From the NCBI GenBank assembly GCA_026985515.1, contig JALSQH010000255.1, positions 1 through 23,187 of the forward strand: DNA of 23,187 nt. The letters run 5' to 3'. The notes under the pieces were generated by a model. The model was not told where the DNA came from. It worked only from the letters and a program-made list of their open reading frames with translations, and made no database searches. The position numbers were made by a program, and so were the translations under genes. The DNA comes from a bacterium (GTDB lineage Bacteria; JALSQH01). How positions within the stretch are numbered: position 1 is the stretch's first letter; each line of letters opens with the position of its first letter. Of this stretch, positions 16,562-23,187 are shown piece by piece.

Positions 16562-17912
16562 CGACGAACCAAAATTGAGAAAAATTCTTCAGCTTATCCT
16601 TTCTGAAATGGACACCATTCCTCTTTCTGCAGGAACGGGGGAAGAGGCATTAACAATTGTAGAAGAGGAGAATCCTGACCTGATAATTACTGATCTAAAA
16701 ATGCCAGGTATGGATGGAATGGCCCTTCTTCAGGAAATAAAAAATAGGGAACCTGACCTTCCCGTGGTAATTCTCACAGCCTACGGTACAATTGACTCCG
16801 CCGTTGAAGCAATAAAAAAAGGGGCAGAGGATTACATAACAAAACCATTTAAGGTGGAAGAAATAAAATTACGAATAGGACGTATTCTTGAGCTGATAGA
16901 AGAAAGAAGAAAAGCTGAATATTTCTTTGAAGAATTCAGAAAAGGAAAAGAGTTTGGAGATATTGTGGGGAATTCTCTCCCCCTCCGTGAAGCTATAAAA
17001 CTGGCAAAACAGGTTGCACCCACTCCTGCCCCGGTGCTTTTACTGGGAGAAAGTGGAACGGGAAAAGAACTCTTTGCAAGAGCCATACATCTCTCATCAC
17101 CCCGCAAAAAAGGTCCTTTTATTGCCATAAATTGTGCATCCATACCGGAAACTCTGCTTGAAAGTGAATTATTCGGGCATGAAAAGGGAGCATTTACAGG
17201 AGCAGAAGAAAAAAGAAAGGGGAAGATAGAAATTGCATCAGGAGGAACTCTTTTCTTAGATGAAATCGCTGAGATGCCCTTATCTCTCCAGGCAAAACTC
17301 CTCAGAGTAATTGAGGAAAAGCAGTTCTACCCACTTGGATCAACTACTCCCGTTTCAGCTGACTTCAGATTGATAACGGCCACCAATAAAGACATCAGAA
17401 AACTGGTTGAAGAGGGAAAATTCCGGGAGGATCTCTTCTACAGGATCAATGTTTTCACAATAAAGCTTCCCCCTTTAAGAGAAAGGGGCGACGATGTAAT
17501 TACCCTTGCAAGGTACTTCATAAAAAAGTATTCTTCGGAATTAGGGAAACATCCACCGGAACTGACGCCTGAGGTGGAAGAAGTTTTCAAAAAGTATCAC
17601 TGGAAAGGAAATGTTAGAGAGCTTCAAAATGTCATTGAACGAGCATGCATCATCGCAGAAGATAAGATCACCCTTTCACATCTTCCTCCCGAACTCGTGG
17701 AGCAGACCCCAGCATATGAGGGGAAAATAGGAAAAATCGACTTCCATCTTCCCGATGAAGGAGTAATGCTTGAGGAACTTGAAAGACAGCTCATCATTGA
17801 GGCGCTGAAAAAAAGTAACTATAATGTATCAAAGGCAGCGAGACTCCTGGGACTCACCAGACCCACCCTCCGCTACCGGATTGAAAAGTATGGAATACCT
17901 GTAAAGGAGTAA
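16539..17912 (+). CDS. Sigma54-dependent response regulator, NtrC family
   Basis: The 457-residue protein has a receiver domain (about 1-118, acidic Asp8/Asp9, phosphorylation site Asp52, Thr80, Lys102), a sigma54-interacting AAA+ domain with Walker A GESGTGKE, the GAFTGA loop that contacts sigma54 and Walker B GTLFLDEI, and a C-terminal Fis-type helix-turn-helix (NVSKAARLLGLTRPTLRYRI). It should activate -24/-12 promoters when phosphorylated by the kinase encoded just upstream. I take the ATG at 16539 as start, directly before KKVLVVDDE and 6 nt after an AGGTG. An earlier in-frame start would add 17 residues of kinase-overlapping sequence. I found no convincing sigma54 promoter in the window, so its targets are probably elsewhere. 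It ends 2 nt from the convergent hydrolase gene. Confidence 0.95.
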   Translation: MKKVLVVDDEPKLRKILQLILSEMDTIPLSAGTGEEALTIVEEENPDLIITDLKMPGMDGMALLQEIKNREPDLPVVILTAYGTIDSAVEAIKKGAEDYITKPFKVEEIKLRIGRILELIEERRKAEYFFEEFRKGKEFGDIVGNSLPLREAIKLAKQVAPTPAPVLLLGESGTGKELFARAIHLSSPRKKGPFIAINCASIPETLLESELFGHEKGAFTGAEEKRKGKIEIASGGTLFLDEIAEMPLSLQAKLLRVIEEKQFYPLGSTTPVSADFRLITATNKDIRKLVEEGKFREDLFYRINVFTIKLPPLRERGDDVITLARYFIKKYSSELGKHPPELTPEVEEVFKKYHWKGNVRELQNVIERACIIAEDKITLSHLPPELVEQTPAYEGKIGKIDFHLPDEGVMLEELERQLIIEALKKSNYNVSKAARLLGLTRPTLRYRIEKYGIPVKE

Positions 17913-17914
17913 GC

Positions 17915-18661
17915 TCACAAAAATCTCTTAAAAAAATTTATCATTTTCCTTATCAGGCATTCCCTGTCTATGTCAAGGGGGATAACATGGTAGGAATCGT
18001 GGAAATATACCAGTTCTTTCACTTTCGAGGATACTCTGTTGTAAATAATTTTTGCACTCTCGGGATGAGCGGTGTTATCCTTCAGGGAATGAAAGATTTG
18101 AACTGGATTCGTTACATAATTCAGGTGTAACTTTGTCTCAAGAATCAATCTGTACAGCTCCACAACAGCAGAGAGTGGCATCCATCTGTAATCATCAAAC
18201 TCCAAATCTGGAGGGGGGAAATGAATATCCCTTTCCTTTTTCTCATGATGATATGGAGGTTTAATACCTGAAACTGCAAGAAATTTTAAAAAACTATCCG
18301 TCACTCTGTTTTTCAACTTCATGGGAATTGAAATTGTGACAATAGCAGGAATACTTCTGTACTTCATTGCCAGATTAAGGGTAATAAGTCCACCCATAGA
18401 TAGACCAGCGATAAATACTTTTTCAATCTTTTCCCTTTCTTCAATATAAACACTTTCCACCTTCCTGATCCACTGACTTCTTTCAATCTTCTCAAGATCA
18501 TAAGGAGTGGTACAGTGACCGGGCAAACATGGTATTACCACTCTCCATCCCTCTCTCCGGTTGAGTTCACTGCCCACATACTCCATCTCCGAAGGGGTAC
18601 CCGTAAAACCATGAACAAGAATAACGCTCGCCCTTTCCCCTTCGATAATCCTGTCTTTCAT
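17915..18661 (-). CDS. Alpha/beta hydrolase (carboxylesterase / monoacylglycerol lipase-like)
   Basis: The 248-residue protein is an alpha/beta-fold serine hydrolase. The oxyanion segment HGFTGTP is at 17-23, the nucleophile elbow GLSMGG places Ser88, and Asp195 (SLKDNTAHP) and His225 (DSYHVIPLD) complete the triad. The layout matches Est30-like carboxylesterases and monoacylglycerol lipases, which are soluble enzymes acting on medium-chain esters. There is no signal peptide. A GGAG about 8 nt before the ATG is the likely ribosome site. It diverges from ugd and converges on the response-regulator gene with a 2-nt gap, and has no partner on its strand. The natural substrate is unknown. Confidence 0.9.
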   Translation of the reverse strand: MKDRIIEGERASVILVHGFTGTPSEMEYVGSELNRREGWRVVIPCLPGHCTTPYDLEKIERSQWIRKVESVYIEEREKIEKVFIAGLSMGGLITLNLAMKYRSIPAIVTISIPMKLKNRVTDSFLKFLAVSGIKPPYHHEKKERDIHFPPPDLEFDDYRWMPLSAVVELYRLILETKLHLNYVTNPVQIFHSLKDNTAHPESAKIIYNRVSSKVKELVYFHDSYHVIPLDIDRECLIRKMINFFKRFL

Positions 18662-18674
18662 AACCAGACTCCGT

Positions 18675-18703
18675 TTGTTATTTTCCTTAAAATTATATAA
18701 AAT
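18675..18703 (+). promoter_or_regulatory. Possible promoter of the ugd operon
   Basis: In the 68-nt divergent gap, TTGTTA (18675-18680), a 17-nt spacer and TAAAAT (18698-18703) face ugd, whose ATG at 18730 is preceded by GAGG 7 nt upstream. A TATAAT facing the hydrolase gene (minus strand, 18692-18697) overlaps it, but has no good -35 box. Both are AT-rich consensus matches and could be chance. Confidence 0.33.
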
Positions 18704-18729
18704 GTATTGACAAAAAGCGAGGTTAAAGA

Positions 18730-20055
18730 ATGAAAATTGCTGTTATTGGCACAGGGTATGTGGGATTAGTTGTTGGGACATGTCTCGCTGACAGTGGAAA
18801 TGATGTTATATGTACAGATAAAATTAAAGAAAAAATCGACATGCTAAATGAGGGAAAGGTCCCCATATATGAGCCTGGTCTGGAAGAGTTGATCGAAAAA
18901 AATGTGAAAGAGAAGAGACTCTCCTTCACAACAGATATTGGTGAGGCGGTCAGAAAATCAGACATAATCTTCATAGCCGTCGGTACCCCTCAATCCCTTG
19001 ATGGAAGTGCAAATCTTGAGTATGTTTTTGAGGCAGCCGAAACAATCGCAAAAAATATGAATGGATATAAACTGATTGTCACAAAATCCACCGTCCCCGT
19101 GGGAACACAGAAAAAAATCAAGGAAATAATTTCCAGATACACCGATTTTCCTTTTGACGTGGCGTCCAACCCCGAATTTCTCAAAGAAGGAGCGGCAATT
19201 GAAGATTTTATGAAACCCGACAGGATAATAATTGGTGTGGAATCGGAAAAAGCCGAGAAAATTCTCAAAGAGCTCTATGCACCCTTCGTAAGAACCGAAC
19301 ATCCCATAATAATTATGGACCCTGAAAGTGCTGAAATGACCAAATATGCATCAAATGCAATGCTCGCAACCAAAATTTCCTTTATCAATGAGATTGCCAA
19401 TCTCTGTGAAAAGGTTGGAGCAGATGTTGAACTGGTGAGAAAAGGTATGGGGTTTGACAGAAGAATTGGTTTCCTCTTTCTCTTCCCGGGTGTTGGATAT
19501 GGTGGATCATGTTTTCCAAAGGATATAAGAGCAATAATAAAAATGGGGGAAGAAAGGGGGTACGAACCTGAACTCATAAAAGCAGTTGACCATGTAAATG
19601 AACGGCAGAAGAAAAAGCTTGTGGAAAAAGCCGTCGCACACTTTGGGAGTCTTGAGAAGAAACATTTTGCAGTGTGGGGACTTGCCTTCAAACCAAGGAC
19701 CGATGATATGAGGGAGGCACCGTCCATCACAATAATCAACATGCTCCTGGAAAGAGGAGCGACCATAACTGCCTTTGACCCTGAAGCAATGAAGACAGCC
19801 AGAGAAATTTTTGGCGATAAAATTTCATACGCAGAAACACCCTATGATGCATTGAAGGAAGCTGACGCTCTCTTCATAGTTACCGAGTGGAATGAATTCC
19901 GCAATCCAGATTTTGAAAGGATGAAATCTCTGATGAAAAAACCAGTCATATTTGATGGAAGAAACCTCTACAAGCTTGAAACAATGAAAGAGTACGGATT
20001 TACTTACTATGCAATAGGAAGACCACCAGTTATAAATGGAGAGAAGATAAAATGA
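18730..20055 (+). CDS. ugd: UDP-glucose 6-dehydrogenase
   Basis: Ugd oxidises UDP-glucose twice with NAD+ to UDP-glucuronate. The 441-residue protein has the N-terminal Rossmann motif GTGYVG (7-12), the central helix with Lys205 in EMTKYASN, and the catalytic Cys261 in [10 protein letters not shown]. The C-terminal UDP-binding domain has [13 protein letters not shown]. Length and motifs match the bacterial Ugd/TuaD family. GDP-mannose dehydrogenase is a relative, but the active-site context favours UDP-glucose. GAGG lies 7 nt before the ATG. It heads an operon; the stop overlaps the next ATG as ATGA, and the next enzyme uses its product. Confidence 0.95.
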   Translation: MKIAVIGTGYVGLVVGTCLADSGNDVICTDKIKEKIDMLNEGKVPIYEPGLEELIEKNVKEKRLSFTTDIGEAVRKSDIIFIAVGTPQSLDGSANLEYVFEAAETIAKNMNGYKLIVTKSTVPVGTQKKIKEIISRYTDFPFDVASNPEFLKEGAAIEDFMKPDRIIIGVESEKAEKILKELYAPFVRTEHPIIIMDPESAEMTKYASNAMLATKISFINEIANLCEKVGADVELVRKGMGFDRRIGFLFLFPGVGYGGSCFPKDIRAIIKMGEERGYEPELIKAVDHVNERQKKKLVEKAVAHFGSLEKKHFAVWGLAFKPRTDDMREAPSITIINMLLERGATITAFDPEAMKTAREIFGDKISYAETPYDALKEADALFIVTEWNEFRNPDFERMKSLMKKPVIFDGRNLYKLETMKEYGFTYYAIGRPPVINGEKIK

Positions 20056-20996
20056 GCAGAGAAACCGTTGTCATAACCGGTGGAGCTGGATTCCTTGGTT
20101 CACACCTTGCAGATTACTTTGTGAAGCAGGGACTGATGGTATATGTGCTTGACAATCTGATAACCGGAAGTATAAAAAACATTGAGCACCTTTTCGGGAA
20201 AGAGAATTTCGTTTTCATGCACATAGATGCAACAAACTACATTCATGTCCCCGGGAGAGTGGATTATGTTCTTCATTTTGCCTCTCCCGCCAGCCCGGTG
20301 GACTATATGAGATACCCCATCCAGACTTTAAAGGTTGGTGCTCTTGGAACACATAAAGCTCTGGGGCTTGCAAAGGATAAGAAAGCAGTTTTTCTTCTGG
20401 CATCAACATCTGAAGTTTATGGTGATCCCCTTGTAAATCCTCAGCCTGAAACATACTGGGGGAATGTGAATCCCATTGGTCCCCGTGGAGTTTACGACGA
20501 GGCAAAGAGATTCGCTGAAGCCCTGACAATGGCTTATTATAAAAATCATGGTGTAAACATAAGGATAGTGAGAATATTTAACACCTATGGTCCCCGCATT
20601 AAACCCAATGATGGAAGAGTGGTTCCAAATTTCATTTATCAGGCACTGAGAGGAGAGGACCTCACAGTTTATGGAGATGGAACGCAGACGAGAAGTTTCT
20701 GCTATGTTGACGATCTTGTTGAAGGAGTGGTCAAACTTCTCCAGACAGATTATCATGAACCGGTAAACATTGGGAATCCAGAAGAGTACAGAATAATCGA
20801 TCTTGCAAAAATTGTTTTAAAATTAACCGGTAGCAAGAGTAAAATAACTTTTCATCCCCTACCCCAGGATGATCCCAGAGTGAGAAGACCTGACATAACA
20901 AGGGCAAAAAAGATTCTCGGGTGGGAACCCAGAATACCTCTTGAAGAGGGATTGAAAAGAACAATCAGATACTTCAAAGAGGAGTATAGTTTATGA
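20052..20996 (+). CDS. UDP-glucuronate decarboxylase (UDP-xylose synthase)
   Basis: This 314-residue extended short-chain dehydrogenase converts UDP-glucuronate to UDP-xylose with bound NAD+. It shows the [10 protein letters not shown] dinucleotide loop (9-18), the UXS-typical [11 protein letters not shown] stretch (116-126, with Glu121) and the [14 protein letters not shown] stretch (140-153), which carries catalytic Tyr148 and Lys152. The [21 protein letters not shown] and [10 protein letters not shown] segments are also characteristic of UXS rather than of GalE or dTDP-glucose dehydratase. The preceding gene supplies its substrate, and overlaps of 4 nt on both sides make the order ugd-uxs-epimerase a metabolic sequence. 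No transmembrane segment is present, so the product is cytoplasmic. Confidence 0.92.
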   Translation: MSRETVVITGGAGFLGSHLADYFVKQGLMVYVLDNLITGSIKNIEHLFGKENFVFMHIDATNYIHVPGRVDYVLHFASPASPVDYMRYPIQTLKVGALGTHKALGLAKDKKAVFLLASTSEVYGDPLVNPQPETYWGNVNPIGPRGVYDEAKRFAEALTMAYYKNHGVNIRIVRIFNTYGPRIKPNDGRVVPNFIYQALRGEDLTVYGDGTQTRSFCYVDDLVEGVVKLLQTDYHEPVNIGNPEEYRIIDLAKIVLKLTGSKSKITFHPLPQDDPRVRRPDITRAKKILGWEPRIPLEEGLKRTIRYFKEEYSL

Positions 20997-21913
20997 GGAT
21001 AATCTTAACTGGTGGAGCTGGCTTCATTGGGTCTCATGTGGCAGAGGCATACCTTTCTGAAGGCCATGAGGTACTAATTATTGACAATCTATCAACTGGC
21101 AAGGAAGAAAATATCCCGGATGGTGCAAAATTTGAAAAAATTGACATTAGAAGCGGGAAAATAAAGAAAATTTTCAGAGATTTTAAACCAGAAATTCTGA
21201 ATCACCATGCTGCCCAGATAAATTTGAGATACTCAATTGACCATCCTGTGGAAGATGCAGAAATCAATATACTTGGAATGGTTAATCTGTTAGAAGCATT
21301 CAGGGAAGTTAACGGAAAAAAGGTAATATTTGCCTCATCAGGTGGCGCAATGTATGGGGAAACAGAAAAAATTCCCACACCGGAAGATCACCCACCCAAA
21401 CCAACAAGTCCCTATGGAACCGCAAAGGTAACAGGCGAAATGTACCTGTACAATTATTACTACATCCATGAAATTCCATACATAGCACTGAGGTATGCAA
21501 ATGTTTATGGTCCCAGGCAGGATCCATCAGGTGAAGCTGGTGTTGTTGCAATCTTCATTTCAAGGATTCTGGAAGGTAAAACTCCCAGAATCTATGGCGA
21601 CGGTGAACAGACCAGGGACTTCGTGTTTGTTAAAGATGTTGCTGAAGCCAACCTCAGAGCACTGAGTTCAGACTTTGTGGGAGGTATAAACATTGGTACT
21701 GGTAGAGAAACATCTGTTAACGCACTCTTCAGTGAAATAGCCTCGCTACTCAACTATAAAGAGAAACCCATATATGATGATCCAATTCCCGGTGAGCTGA
21801 GAAGAAGTGCCATAGATAATTCCATTGCAAAAAGGGTCCTGGGATGGGAACCCCGATGGAGACTGAGAGAGGGGCTCGGCGAAACAATCCAGTTCTTCCT
21901 CCACAGGAGATGA
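20993..21913 (+). CDS. NAD-dependent nucleotide-sugar epimerase, short GalE-like
   Basis: The 306-residue protein is an extended short-chain dehydrogenase resembling the compact UDP-glucose 4-epimerases of thermophiles and archaea. It has [10 protein letters not shown] (6-15), DNLSTG (31-36), and catalytic Tyr141 and Lys145 in SPYGTAK. The usual SS-A-V-YG segment reads SSGGAMYGE, with Ser115/Ser116 kept. The [14 protein letters not shown] and [14 protein letters not shown] segments are as in GalE. Possible substrates are UDP-glucose/galactose, UDP-glucuronate/galacturonate or UDP-xylose/arabinose. Given the upstream genes any of the three is plausible, so I give no symbol. It overlaps the upstream gene and the downstream kinase by 4 nt each. 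Confidence 0.87.
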   Translation: MRIILTGGAGFIGSHVAEAYLSEGHEVLIIDNLSTGKEENIPDGAKFEKIDIRSGKIKKIFRDFKPEILNHHAAQINLRYSIDHPVEDAEINILGMVNLLEAFREVNGKKVIFASSGGAMYGETEKIPTPEDHPPKPTSPYGTAKVTGEMYLYNYYYIHEIPYIALRYANVYGPRQDPSGEAGVVAIFISRILEGKTPRIYGDGEQTRDFVFVKDVAEANLRALSSDFVGGINIGTGRETSVNALFSEIASLLNYKEKPIYDDPIPGELRRSAIDNSIAKRVLGWEPRWRLREGLGETIQFFLHRR

Positions 21914-22851
21914 AAACATTTCTCATAATTGATGTTGGTGGAACATCAATCAAAATCCACTTACTTTATGAAGAAAAAAAGGGACAATTAAAGGTAAAAA
22001 GAGAAATCTTTCCAACGAAAAAGGCGGAGAATGTTAACAGGCTAATTGAACACATAAGAAATTTCTTCCACAAATATCCTCTGCCAGATACAGTAATTCT
22101 GGGTATCCCCGGGGAGTATGATCACAAAAAAGATACTCTTCTCACCTCTCCCAACATACCCGCGTGGAAAAACCTGGAGCTGAAAGATACTCTCATAAAA
22201 GGTGGGCTTGGAAGAAAAATAATAGTTGAAAATGATGTGAATCTACAAACCCTTGGAGAACTGGAAAAGGGATATGGAAAGAAATGGATGAACTTCATAT
22301 TCCTGGCCATTGGAACAGGCATCGGGAGCGGAATTGTTATAGATGGTAAGTTAGTGAGGGGAAGTGGTGGAGGAGCAGGAGAAATCGGTCACATACTCAT
22401 ACATCCAGAAGGAGAAATGTGTGGATGCGGGAGAAGGGGGTGTCTGGAAGCCTACGCATCTGGGAGCGGAATTGTAAAAAGTTATAAACGACTTGGTGGT
22501 AAAAAAGATGTTAAAACTTCTGAAGAAGTTTATACTCTTGCTGTAGAAGGTGACGAAACTGCTGTAAAAGCCTTTGAAATAATGGGCAGGTACCTCGGAT
22601 GGGGGATAGCCAGCGTGGTAAATATCCTTGAACCTGAGGGAATAGTTCTCTCGGGCGGAGTGACAGAGAGCAGAGATTTATTTGAGAAGAAAATGGTAGA
22701 AGCTTTCAAAGAAAGGACCTTCACCCATCAGGGAAGAAACACACCCATTAAATTTTCACTTCTCAAATCTCATGCCCTATGGGGAGGCATAAACATTTTG
22801 AAAAAGGAGGGGAAAATCCCCTCCCTGGTGTCAATCACCCTTTCCTGGTAA
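21910..22851 (+). CDS. ROK-family sugar kinase, glucokinase-like
   Basis: The 313-residue protein has the ROK features: phosphate-1 loop IDVGGTS (7-13), catalytic Asp109 in ENDVN, phosphate-2 GTGIGSG (135-141) and the zinc site His161 with Cys171, Cys173 and Cys178 in CGCGRRGC. Glucokinases that make glucose 6-phosphate are the commonest ROK kinases of this kind, but N-acetyl-sugar kinases and, since no N-terminal DNA-binding domain is present, other hexokinases remain possible. The start at 21910 overlaps the epimerase stop as ATGA and directly precedes [10 protein letters not shown]. An in-frame ATG at 21844 would add 22 residues read inside the epimerase gene. The 3' end overlaps the convergent dehydrogenase gene by 17 nt and contains that gene's terminator. 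Confidence 0.9.
   Translation: MKTFLIIDVGGTSIKIHLLYEEKKGQLKVKREIFPTKKAENVNRLIEHIRNFFHKYPLPDTVILGIPGEYDHKKDTLLTSPNIPAWKNLELKDTLIKGGLGRKIIVENDVNLQTLGELEKGYGKKWMNFIFLAIGTGIGSGIVIDGKLVRGSGGGAGEIGHILIHPEGEMCGCGRRGCLEAYASGSGIVKSYKRLGGKKDVKTSEEVYTLAVEGDETAVKAFEIMGRYLGWGIASVVNILEPEGIVLSGGVTESRDLFEKKMVEAFKERTFTHQGRNTPIKFSLLKSHALWGGINILKKEGKIPSLVSITLSW
22801..22824 (-). terminator. Intrinsic terminator of the minus-strand dehydrogenase gene
   Basis: On the minus strand a perfect 8-bp stem GGAGGGGA / TCCCCTCC (22806-22824) with a 3-nt loop is followed at once by TTTTT (22801-22805). It begins 10 nt after the dehydrogenase stop. It lies within the coding end of the opposing kinase gene; in the plus direction the stem has no T-run after it, so it should act in one direction only. 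Confidence 0.75.
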
Positions 22852-23187
22852 TCTCCTCAAACTTTTCTTTTATTTCCTGCGGTGTCCACTTCCCTTCCTG
22901 TAAAACATTCTTGTACACACCGGATGTCTGTGCCATATAGAACTCGTAGATCTTTCCACCTTCCACAGCAAAGATTCTTCCGGTGATATCAGCAGCGAGA
23001 TCAGATGCAAGGAAAACCACCATGGGTGAAATGTTTTCAGGGGCATACTCTTCCTTATTGAGAGCCTGAAATAATGGAAGATCCTCCGTCATTCTCGTGT
23101 AAGCAATGGGTGCTATGGCATTGACAGTTATTCCATATCTCTGAAGTTCAAGTGAAGCGGTTCTGGTAAAACCATAGATGCCCGCCT
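22835..23187 (-). CDS. Short-chain dehydrogenase, multifunctional-enzyme (MFE-2) type, C-terminal part
   Basis: The gene enters from the right edge; 116 codons are visible and the reading frame stays open to the boundary, so the true start is outside. The visible part begins at KAG, just after where the catalytic Tyr-x3-Lys should be (the Lys codon straddles the edge), then GFTRTASLELQ and VNAIAPIAYTRMT, both typical of the family. The tail differs from plain FabG: PENISPMVVFLASDLAADITG, then EGGKIYEFY, then WTPQEIKEKFEEI resembles the dehydrogenase domain of peroxisomal MFE-2/17-beta-HSD4 and bacterial (3R)-hydroxyacyl-CoA dehydrogenases. A role in acyl-CoA metabolism is inferred from that tail. 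It converges on and overlaps the kinase gene by 17 nt and has an intrinsic terminator. Confidence 0.85.
   Translation of the reverse strand, partial: AGIYGFTRTASLELQRYGITVNAIAPIAYTRMTEDLPLFQALNKEEYAPENISPMVVFLASDLAADITGRIFAVEGGKIYEFYMAQTSGVYKNVLQEGKWTPQEIKEKFEEITRKG

Noticed and set aside
18707-18712. Perfect TTGACA upstream of ugd
   Set aside because: A -10 box at normal spacing would fall on the ugd start codon at 18730, where the sequence does not match the consensus.
19275-19766. Minus-strand frame of 163 codons opposite ugd
   Set aside because: It is an antisense shadow of ugd with Ser/Phe/Pro-rich composition and no start signal.

Overview
This 23.2 kb window looks like ordinary chromosome of a low-GC (about 40% by eye) bacterium with an outer membrane. 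It carries MreB/MreC, two genes with lipoprotein or Sec-type signal peptides next to a TonB-dependent receptor, an NtrB/NtrC-type two-component pair, and the NAD-linked class 1B dihydroorotate dehydrogenase (PyrD+PyrK), which is uncommon in typical Proteobacteria. The proteins are rich in Lys, Glu and Ile, which suggests but does not prove a thermophile. A Desulfobacterota-like or related candidate lineage would fit, but the sequence alone does not settle the phylum. I see no rRNA, tRNA, CRISPR array, insertion sequence, prophage or pseudogene. Coding density is very high: no gap exceeds about 130 bp, so no gene-free stretch over 300 bases exists.

Layout. (1) Minus strand 1-1707: cell-shape genes mreB-mreC (mreC runs off the left edge), with a good sigma70-type promoter just upstream. 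(2) Minus strand 1780-3744: a 654-residue orphan lipoprotein with aspartate-rich calcium-binding-type motifs and its own promoter. (3) Minus strand 3817-8249: a compact run rsmI-fabH-rimI-pyrK-pyrD-XRE/cupin regulator, mixing rRNA modification, fatty-acid initiation, ribosomal-protein acetylation and pyrimidine synthesis. (4) Plus strand 8352-11406: trmH-like rRNA methylase, adenine deaminase, hypoxanthine phosphoribosyltransferase. Regions 3 and 4 diverge from one small control region in which a palindromic TTGCAA can serve as the -35 box in both directions.

(5) Plus strand 11534-17912: five overlapping genes encoding a degenerate MshEN plus GAF-like protein, a BtuB-like TonB-dependent receptor, a periplasmic binding protein of the ABC_sub_bind type, a membrane histidine kinase and a sigma54-activating response regulator. 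No ABC permease or ATPase is present, so the set reads as an envelope-spanning sensing module rather than a transporter. It is the best candidate here for something not well described.

(6) Minus strand 17915-18661: a carboxylesterase/monoacylglycerol-lipase-like hydrolase. (7) Plus strand 18730-22851: ugd-uxs-galE-like-ROK kinase, an operon with 4-nt overlaps making UDP-glucuronate, UDP-xylose and probably a 4-epimerised sugar, with a kinase that may feed glucose 6-phosphate. (8) Minus strand 22835-23187: the 3' end of a short-chain dehydrogenase of the peroxisomal multifunctional-enzyme type. Its strong intrinsic terminator lies inside the end of the opposing kinase gene.
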